Of a stretch of 64,000 nucleotides of DNA, positions 44,558 to 50,945 are shown piece after piece. A program made the translations under genes and the position numbers. The DNA comes from Sphaerisporangium krabiense. Lineage in GTDB: Bacteria > Actinomycetota > Actinomycetes > Streptosporangiales > Streptosporangiaceae. Below the pieces are notes generated by a model. That model was not told the origin of the DNA and made no database searches. It was given only the letters and a program-made list of their open reading frames with translations. The stretch spans positions 3,503,501-3,567,500 of the forward strand of contig NZ_JACHBR010000001.1 of NCBI RefSeq assembly GCF_014200435.1. Reading direction: 5' to 3'. Numbering within the stretch: the first letter of the stretch is position 1; every line of letters starts with the position of its first letter.

Positions 44558-45233
44558 GGAGGGCGTCCTCGACCTCTTCTCTGCTGAGCCCATATTCCTC
44601 GGCCACGGCGTCCACAGGTTCGCCCGCCTGGAACAGGTCGATGACGTCTTCGAGTTTGGCGCCGCCATGGGCGAATCGGGGGCGGCCGAAGGCGTGGGCG
44701 GCGTCGACGGTTACAGTGGCCGTCCGATACTGAGGCAGGGTGATGACCTGGGCGTAACCGTCGGGGGCGAAGTCAACCAGGCGTAGGTAACTGGCGACGA
44801 CCTCGGAGAACACTCGCTGGTTGTTGCGGACGACGACCAGCTCACGGGTGGACTCGTCGCCGGCGTGCTCGGCGTAGTCGTACAGGACCTCCGCGCCGTC
44901 GGTGAACAGGCGCCTGCTGGCCAGGGCGTGTGCGAGTCCGAGTTCGCGTTGAAGGGCGTCGATCGCGGGTCTGATGCGCTGCAGGGGCACCCCTGCTTGC
45001 CGGAAGGCGGCCAACGCATACCCCTCGGCCAAACCGATGAACGGTACTGCGGCCTCGTTCGGCCTGCCGGGTCGTGCGGCGGTGATCACGGGTTTGCCAT
45101 GAATTGTGCGTCCGTCGCGTTGGCGGCGCTGGTAGCCGAAGGCCCATGTGGAGAACGTGGATGAGGGCACGGCGAGGTAGCCCGCCGCTTCGGCGATGCC
45201 GTACAGCGGTGTCGTGAACCGATCGATCGCCAT
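44532..45233 (-). CDS. DUF433 antitoxin, VapB45 type
   Basis: 233 residues. The N-terminal HTH-like part is YGIAEAAGYLAVPSSTFSTW, the middle is helical, and the C-terminus holds the DUF433 domain (FGRPRFAHGGAKLEDVIDLF, then EEYGLSREEVEDALR). It binds and neutralises the downstream toxin and probably represses the operon. ATG 45233 (AGGGGG 6 nt upstream) is preferred to the start 21 nt before. An 18-bp imperfect palindrome lies just upstream (45244-45261). Confidence 0.85.
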   Translation of the reverse strand: MAIDRFTTPLYGIAEAAGYLAVPSSTFSTWAFGYQRRQRDGRTIHGKPVITAARPGRPNEAAVPFIGLAEGYALAAFRQAGVPLQRIRPAIDALQRELGLAHALASRRLFTDGAEVLYDYAEHAGDESTRELVVVRNNQRVFSEVVASYLRLVDFAPDGYAQVITLPQYRTATVTVDAAHAFGRPRFAHGGAKLEDVIDLFQAGEPVDAVAEEYGLSREEVEDALRVATRTAA

Positions 45234-45243
45234 GGTCACCCCC

Positions 45244-45261
45244 TGAGTCGTCATCGTCTCA
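45244..45261. promoter_or_regulatory. Putative VapB45 operator
   Basis: TGAGTCGTCATCGTCTCA: the outer four bases on each side are perfectly inverted (TGAG/CTCA) with further CG symmetry inside. It lies 11 nt upstream of the antitoxin start, where autorepression sites are expected. Confidence 0.4.
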
Positions 45262-45471
45262 GATAACGCTGCCGGACTGGGGGCGTATGGACGCTACATG
45301 CCCAGACTCGCAGCGGCAGGCCGAGGGGCCACTGCGCGCGCTCTGAGGGGAAGTGCGTTTGTGAGCGGTGTCGCGGATGGGTTGGTCGCAGCCGGCATGT
45401 CTGACGATGACGCCACCGAGCAGGTGCTGGCGGGTTCTACCGACGAATCCCCGCACGTGCCGACGACCAGA

Positions 45472-46050
45472 TCACCGGCTCCGGCTGCCTGACAGGTGTG
45501 CCAGCAGCATGTTCAGTGGGCGCGGGACGTGGTGGGGGTCCAGTGCCGCGACGAGGAGGGCGGAGTAGCGGATCTTGCGGCCGCTGCCCGAGCCCATGAA
45601 CCGGCGTAGCTGGTCGTGGGTGGTGCCTTCGCGCCAAGCGGGTTGCTTCTGGAGTGTGCGGAATGAGCCCAGCTCGCCCTCGGCGTCCAGGACGCGCTCG
45701 ACCGTGGCGGTGCCGAGGGCGCGGATCAGCTCGTCTTCGAGGTCGGCGTCGCAGACGAAGAAACCGAGCGCCTCCAGATCGCTTCGGCTGAGATCGGAGC
45801 CGAAGCCGGCGCGCTCCAGCACCCTCCGGAAGTGGCTTTCCTCTCTGACGTCGCACAGACCGGCCAGCCTGAGATCGCGACCGGCGGGGCCGTATCTGCC
45901 GATGTACGTCCCGATGTTCGTGGCGCCGCCCATCGCCACGAGGGAGACGCCTTCGTCCGCCAGGTTCCGGCCACGACGTTCGGCCAGCGCTTCGATGGCC
46001 GACTTGTCACTGACTCCCTCGACCAAGACCACGGTGTGCGCGTCCCTCAC
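45472..46050 (-). CDS. Stand-alone TOPRIM-domain protein (OLD-like nuclease domain)
   Basis: 192 residues. TOPRIM motifs: the catalytic Glu in TVVLVEGVSDKSAIEALAER, the Gly-rich turn VAMGGATNIGTYIG, and the acidic LAGLCDVREESHFRR. The C-terminal half (FVCDADLEDELIRALGTATV, FRTLQKQPAWREG) is conserved in actinomycete relatives. OLD nucleases carry this domain fused to an ATPase; here the ATPase is absent. It may nick DNA or act with a partner. GTG 46050 (GAGG upstream) is preferred; the longer frame to 46257 has a Pro-rich, unlikely N-terminus. Confidence 0.82.
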   Translation of the reverse strand: MRDAHTVVLVEGVSDKSAIEALAERRGRNLADEGVSLVAMGGATNIGTYIGRYGPAGRDLRLAGLCDVREESHFRRVLERAGFGSDLSRSDLEALGFFVCDADLEDELIRALGTATVERVLDAEGELGSFRTLQKQPAWREGTTHDQLRRFMGSGSGRKIRYSALLVAALDPHHVPRPLNMLLAHLSGSRSR

Positions 46051-46319
46051 CAACCCAGCCTCGCACTGGACAGGGATAGGTTCATCCCCTTTTTCGCGGC
46101 GGAGATCATCAGCCGCAGATCGCGATCTCCGGCTGTCGTACCGGGTCGGGAGAGGTGGCGGCGGTGGCCATGCCTGACGGGTGAACCCGGCGCGAGCCAC
46201 TGTAACCGACGGCGCGCATAACGCATCCGCCGTTGTCTGCGACGTAGGTATCTTCATGCGGACTGGAAACTATTTGAGGTTGGATAGATGGAACGATTGT
46301 CGTCGGAGAGAGGTTTATC

Positions 46320-46781
46320 GTGCGTGGAATAACCGGGATTTCGGCTTGCCTCGTGTCATTCCTGATGGGCTCCCTGGTTCTGGCCGCTTGCGACGGCGGC
46401 TCGCCGGTGGCCGGAACGACGCCCACCAGACCGGCGTCATCGGCAAGCGCCGCGCCGGCCTTGTCGGCGTCCACCTTGCTGATTGATCCTCACGTGTACC
46501 GCGATCGTGAGGTCAGGGTGGGGGTCGGGTTCGCGGGCCGCTTGAGTGTCTCGCCCTTGGGTTGCGTCGCGATAGGGGAGTCTGTGGTCGTGGCTCCTAA
46601 GAGGTCCGCCCTTTTGTCCGGTGGCACTCGTGTCAGGCTTGCCGGTGTCGGCACCTTCGCGATCGGCGAATCAATCGATACGGGCGGATGGTTTATAAAG
46701 CATCCCAAGGCCGGTGACGATCGCTTGCCTGACAATTTCGCGTCGTGCGGCAAGGGCTCCTTCATCGTCATCGAGCCTTAG
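46320..46781 (+). CDS. Small lipoprotein
   Basis: 153 residues. Signal peptide with lipobox LVLAAC (lipidation Cys at residue 24), then a Ser/Thr/Pro/Ala linker and a ~100-residue beta-rich domain (VYRDREVRVGVGFAGRLSVS, VRLAGVGTFAIGESIDTGGW). Codon use is less GC-biased than the neighbours in places. GTG 46320. No family is recognised. It lies between the TOPRIM gene and the three-gene cassette but on the opposite strand. Confidence 0.78.
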   Translation: MRGITGISACLVSFLMGSLVLAACDGGSPVAGTTPTRPASSASAAPALSASTLLIDPHVYRDREVRVGVGFAGRLSVSPLGCVAIGESVVVAPKRSALLSGGTRVRLAGVGTFAIGESIDTGGWFIKHPKAGDDRLPDNFASCGKGSFIVIEP

Positions 46782-46821
46782 GGCGAGGTGCCGTTCGTCG
46801 GCCGGAGGCCGCGAGCTTCTC

Positions 46822-46866
46822 GGGTGGGATCGCGGTGAGCGAGCACGAAGGCGCGGCACGGGTGGG
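46822..46866 (-). repeat. 45-bp dispersed repeat, copy K (minus orientation)
   Basis: Reads GGGTGGGATCGCGGTGAGCG on the plus strand and ends CACGGGTGGG. It lies between the convergent lipoprotein and sigma-region-4 genes, 40 nt after the lipoprotein stop. Confidence 0.82.
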
Positions 46867-46955
46867 TCGACACAACCCCGGCCGGAACACTTCTTCTCTT
46901 CCCGGCGAAACCTACCCCGGCCGGAGTCGTGACGCGCAGGGTCGGGGAGATGGGG

Positions 46956-48794
46956 TCATGGGGCCTCGGGGTCGAGGAAGGCGAGGATGTCTCGGTCGCC
47001 GCGGTCTCTGAGGCGGGTGAGGACGTCTTCGCGGGAGGCGCCTTCGGGGAGGCCGATGCGGGCGCCGATGAGGCGGAGGGCCTCGGCTTCCGAGGCGACG
47101 GGGGCGGTGTAGCCGATGAGGTGGAGGGCCATGTTGATGGGGGGGAGGCCGGGGGCGGCCTGGGGGAGGAAGCGGGTGAGGAGTTCGCCGCCGTCGGAGA
47201 CGGTGAGGAAGATGGAGTCGCCCTCGCCGGCGTTGTAGTCGGCCAGTACGGCGCGGATCGAGCCCATCGTCGGCTGGTTGTGCCAGCTGATGACCACGTC
47301 GCCCGAGGGGGTGGAGGTGGTGAGCTGGCCGCCGGGGGCCATGCCGAGGTGCGCGGCGAAGCCGGTGGGCAGGGGGGAGCCCGAGCCGCGCAGGTGTTCG
47401 GCGTTGACGTCCACGCGGTGCCACCAGCGGCCGTCCCTGCTGCGGAACGAGCGGCGGGTCATCGACACGTCGCGGCGCGGGTGGTACGGCTCGGCCTGCT
47501 CGGGGGCGGCGACGCGGATCCATCCGCGCTGGGTGCGCTCGAAGCCGGGGCCGCCCGCGTAGGCGCGCACGGAGCTCTCGCTGACCTCGTACCGCGCGGT
47601 CAGGTTGGCGACGACGCTGTTCACCGACGCCTCGCCGCCCGCGCGCTCGATCTCGCGCACGATCATCTCGCGGATGCCGATGTACTCCTCGCCGCCCCAG
47701 CGGGTCAGCCCGTACCGGTTCCTGTCGACGCGCAGGAACCGGTCGTCGGCGGTGAGCTGGTTGCGGATGCCGACCAGGCTGTAGTCCTCGCCGATGCGGC
47801 TCTGGATCTCCTCGGGGCTGAGCGGGGCCTCGGCGACGGCCAGCACGGCCTCGGCCTTCTCGTTGACGCTGCGCGGCCACGGCACCACGTGACCTTCGAG
47901 GACGCGGAGCTGCGGCACCGAGGCGAGCCACGCCTCCGCGACGTCCTCGCGCACGCCGAGCTGGGCGACCATCGTGACGGCCTCGGGCAGCTTGACGGGG
48001 CCGTCGGTGAAGAGCTGGCGGGTCTTCTCCTTGAGCTCGTCGGCGCCGCCCGCGACCAGCCACCCGTCCACCTGTTCGTGGCCGGTGAGCAGGCTGCGGA
48101 TGAACCGCCAGGCGGGCACGCCGAGCGTGGTCAGGTCCGCGCGGTGCCAGGGGGCGGCGGCGGCCAGGTCCTCGGCGGGGACGGCGGAGCCGAGCCTGCC
48201 GCGCACCCAGGCCAGGTGGGCGGTCAGCGGGGCGGCCTCCGGCGTGGCGAGCCGGGCCTGGACGTGGTCGCGCAGGTCCCGCTCGATCTGCCGGATGCGC
48301 TCGCGGGTCACGGAGAACCGCTGCGCGAGCTCGTCCAGCGTGGCGCGGCGCTCGGCGTACACGCGGTCTCTGGCGATGGCGCGCTGGCGGTCGTCGAGCG
48401 CGGCGAAGATCTCGTCGATCAGCTCGATGATGGGCCGCTCGCCGGCGCCCGCGCCGGACTCCGAGGGGGTCTCGGAGGCCAGCAGGCGCTCCAGGACGCC
48501 GGTGAACAGGGTGCGCGCGAAGTCCTTGTCGTCGGGTGTCCGCAGGCCGGCCGCGGGGTCGGTCATGCGGACGAGGGGCAGGATGTCGCCGAGCGGCAGG
48601 TGCCCCCAGCAGGCCGTGGCGAGGTCGGCGAGCCTGGCCGCCACCTGGGAGGTCCCGAGGATGAGGCAGGCCCGGTCGATCGGGAGCGCCTGCCACCACG
48701 CCTCTGGGAGGCGTGGGTCGCTCGCGATCGGCTCAACCTGTCCGGGGGCGGTCCAGCGCAGGGGAGGCACGAGGTCGCTAAGGCTCAAATTCAT
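46956..48794 (-). CDS. Cassette protein B: sigma-70 region-4-like DNA-binding protein with winged-helix units
   Basis: 612 residues. Module N (1-~108, MNLSLSDLVPPLRW) is shared with protein A. A sigma region-4-like domain (~133-178) follows; its HTH, LDELAQRFSVTRERIRQIER, closely resembles -35 recognition helices of sigma-70. A helical middle (~183-300) has a counterpart in A. Two predicted winged-helix units (~308-365 and 370-428) are unique to B. The C-terminal module (~441-607; DVSMTRRSFRSRDGRWWHRV to RLRDRGDRDILAFL) is shared with A. No sigma region 2 is present, so it cannot be a complete sigma factor. ATG 48794, 70 nt after the helicase stop, is the last gene of the cassette. DNA-binding specificity subunit is my inference. 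Confidence 0.85.
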   Translation of the reverse strand: MNLSLSDLVPPLRWTAPGQVEPIASDPRLPEAWWQALPIDRACLILGTSQVAARLADLATACWGHLPLGDILPLVRMTDPAAGLRTPDDKDFARTLFTGVLERLLASETPSESGAGAGERPIIELIDEIFAALDDRQRAIARDRVYAERRATLDELAQRFSVTRERIRQIERDLRDHVQARLATPEAAPLTAHLAWVRGRLGSAVPAEDLAAAAPWHRADLTTLGVPAWRFIRSLLTGHEQVDGWLVAGGADELKEKTRQLFTDGPVKLPEAVTMVAQLGVREDVAEAWLASVPQLRVLEGHVVPWPRSVNEKAEAVLAVAEAPLSPEEIQSRIGEDYSLVGIRNQLTADDRFLRVDRNRYGLTRWGGEEYIGIREMIVREIERAGGEASVNSVVANLTARYEVSESSVRAYAGGPGFERTQRGWIRVAAPEQAEPYHPRRDVSMTRRSFRSRDGRWWHRVDVNAEHLRGSGSPLPTGFAAHLGMAPGGQLTTSTPSGDVVISWHNQPTMGSIRAVLADYNAGEGDSIFLTVSDGGELLTRFLPQAAPGLPPINMALHLIGYTAPVASEAEALRLIGARIGLPEGASREDVLTRLRDRGDRDILAFLDPEAP

Positions 48795-48864
48795 GGGGGT
48801 CCAACCGGCATATGGCTTGGGAGTGGGACGAGACGGAGTCCTATCCGCGGTTCAGGTTATTGGG

Positions 48865-50934
48865 TCATGGTGGCAGAAAGGGACTGGCCCGGCCTGAATA
48901 AGACAGGTAAAGCCTCTCGGCGGCCCGCATGCAGGCCATGTACAGCAGCCCGCGTTCGCGCTGCAGGTCGTGGGCGCGGGCCGTGGGGTCCTCGTCCGCC
49001 GGGGTGAGCGTCTCGGGGGCCGGGACGACGCCCTCGGCGACGCCGATGAGGGCGACCCTCCGGAACTCCAGCCCCTTCAGCCCGTGCAGCGTGCTCACCC
49101 GGACGCTGATCCCGGCCTGCCCGAGCGCGGTCCTGGCGCCGCGGACGTACTCGCTGGTCCGCGCCCCGACGGCGATCTCCTCGGCGGGCACGCCCTCGGC
49201 GAGCCACGCGCGGACGTGGGTGACCAGGCCGGTCAGCTCGGCCTCGCGCGAGGCGTACTCGCGGACGGCCGGGCGGGCGCCCGGGTGGATCGACCGGAAG
49301 CCCACCAGGTCGACGACGCCGTCCACGAGGCCGTCGGCCGCGTTGCCGCCGCGCAGCCGGACGCCCCAGGCCAGGATCTCGTGCGACAGGCGGTGCGAGA
49401 TGGTCAGGTGGTGGGTCTCGACCTTGATGCCCAGCGCGCTGAGCGCCACGCGGGTGTCGAACACCCGCTGGTGGGGGTCGCCGACGATGAACAGGTCGTT
49501 GGCCGCGGGCGGCACGGCGGCGCGCAGCAGCCGCCACTGCGCCGGGTGCAGGTCCTGCGCCTCGTCCACCACGATGTGGCGGTACGGCTCGCGCCGGGGC
49601 CCGTCGTCGCCGAGCAGGTCGCCGGTCGTCCTGCCGAGCAGCGTGGACGCCTGCGCGGCGAGCTGGAGCAGCGTGCGCCTGCCCGTGGCGCGCAGTCGCT
49701 CGGTGACGTGCTCGATGGCCTTCCACACGGCGGTGCGCTGCTCCTCGTCCAGGCCCACGCTGCGCCCGGGACGGTCGGCGACCAGGTACTCCTGCACGGT
49801 GCACAGGTTCTGCGCGAGGATCACCTGCTCCCACTCGCGCAGCAGGAAGGCCGGGCCGTGCGGGTCGCCGGCTATCTCCGACGCCTCCTGCCACAGCGTG
49901 GCGAGGTCGGAGCGGCCGGCCAGCAGCGGGGGCCGTCCCTCGGCCTCGGCGACGACGCGGTGGGCCAGCCGGTCCACGTTGCCGACCTCGATGCGCGCGC
50001 GCACCTCCGCGTCGTCCACCAGCAGGTCGAGCTTGGCGGCGGCGTCGTCGGCGACCTTCTGCGAGAAGGTCAGGAACAGCACGCGCCCGGCGCCCGCGTG
50101 GGCGAGGTGACCGGCGCGGTGCAGGGCCACCAGGGTCTTGCCGGTGCCCGCGCCGCCGGTGACGAGCACCGGGCCCTGGTAGAGGTCCTGGTGGGCCAGG
50201 CGGTGCTGGGTGGGGTACAGGAACGTGCACCAGTGCGGGGCGCCGAGGACGCGGTCCAGCGTGCCGGGGTCGGGGATGAAGACGGCACGGTCGGGCGTGC
50301 GCTCCAGGGCGGACACCAGGTCGGTGACGTCCACGGACGGCGCGGGCACGGCCACGCGCGTGTCCAGCGCCCGCCAGGCGTCGGCGATCGAGCCGCCCTG
50401 GCCGAGGACGGCCAGGGGGGCGTACTGGCTCTCCGGGAGCAGCGGCTCCAGGGCGTCGAGGGCGACGTCCGTCGTGATCAGCCGGAGCAGCGGGATCAGG
50501 TCGGCGTCCACGCCGAGGCCGAGCAGGTCGGTGTCGCAGACGTGCGCGAACAACCGCCACTCGCTGTTCCCGGCCGCGCGGCGCAGCGCGGGCTCGACGC
50601 GGTCCAGGGCGTCGGCGTCCCAGATCTCCGCCACGCCGATCGCCGAGTTGACCGAGAACCGGTGCCGCTGGGCGAACGACCAGGCGTCGGCGTCGGGCAG
50701 CACGGCGAGCATCCAGTACACGTCGCGCTGGCGGACCACCACCCCGCGGTGCCGGTCGGCCAGCCGGAGCGTCGCCACGCGGGCGTCGCGGGTGTTGCGC
50801 ACCCGTTCGGGGTGCGGGGCGGAGGTGGTGTTGAGCAGGAAGCGGCGCAGGGCGACGACGGCGTCCCGGCGCAGGAGCCGGTCCAGGGCGTCGAGATCCC
50901 GGGGGACCTCGGGAGCGATCGCCAGCCGGGGCAC
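48865..50934 (-). CDS. Cassette helicase: UvrD-like SF1 helicase with RelE-like N-terminal domain
   Basis: 689 residues. The N-terminal ~115 residues (RNTRDARVATLRLADRHRGV, then VYWMLAVLPDADAWSFAQRH) resemble RelE-fold domains found fused to some SF1 helicases. The motor has Walker A VTGGAGTGKT (258-267), motif II VVDEAQDLH (455-463), GDPHQRVFD (485-493), motif IV/V VSTLHGLKGLEF (613-623) and motif VI LLYMACMRA (663-671). All ATPase residues are present, and no separate nuclease domain is seen. Start at the second GTG (50934), 5 nt after AGGAG; it begins 11 nt after the stop of protein A. Confidence 0.9.
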   Translation of the reverse strand: MPRLAIAPEVPRDLDALDRLLRRDAVVALRRFLLNTTSAPHPERVRNTRDARVATLRLADRHRGVVVRQRDVYWMLAVLPDADAWSFAQRHRFSVNSAIGVAEIWDADALDRVEPALRRAAGNSEWRLFAHVCDTDLLGLGVDADLIPLLRLITTDVALDALEPLLPESQYAPLAVLGQGGSIADAWRALDTRVAVPAPSVDVTDLVSALERTPDRAVFIPDPGTLDRVLGAPHWCTFLYPTQHRLAHQDLYQGPVLVTGGAGTGKTLVALHRAGHLAHAGAGRVLFLTFSQKVADDAAAKLDLLVDDAEVRARIEVGNVDRLAHRVVAEAEGRPPLLAGRSDLATLWQEASEIAGDPHGPAFLLREWEQVILAQNLCTVQEYLVADRPGRSVGLDEEQRTAVWKAIEHVTERLRATGRRTLLQLAAQASTLLGRTTGDLLGDDGPRREPYRHIVVDEAQDLHPAQWRLLRAAVPPAANDLFIVGDPHQRVFDTRVALSALGIKVETHHLTISHRLSHEILAWGVRLRGGNAADGLVDGVVDLVGFRSIHPGARPAVREYASREAELTGLVTHVRAWLAEGVPAEEIAVGARTSEYVRGARTALGQAGISVRVSTLHGLKGLEFRRVALIGVAEGVVPAPETLTPADEDPTARAHDLQRERGLLYMACMRAAERLYLSYSGRASPFLPP

Positions 50935-50945
50935 CACGGCTCCTG

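Noticed and set aside
45298-45492. 64-codon ORF divergent from the VapB45-like gene
   Set aside because: It has no ribosome site, overlaps the convergent TOPRIM gene and shows no recognisable domain.
46956-48794. Annotation of protein B as an RNA polymerase sigma factor
   Set aside because: Only a region-4-like HTH is present; regions 2 and 3 needed for core binding and -10 recognition are missing.
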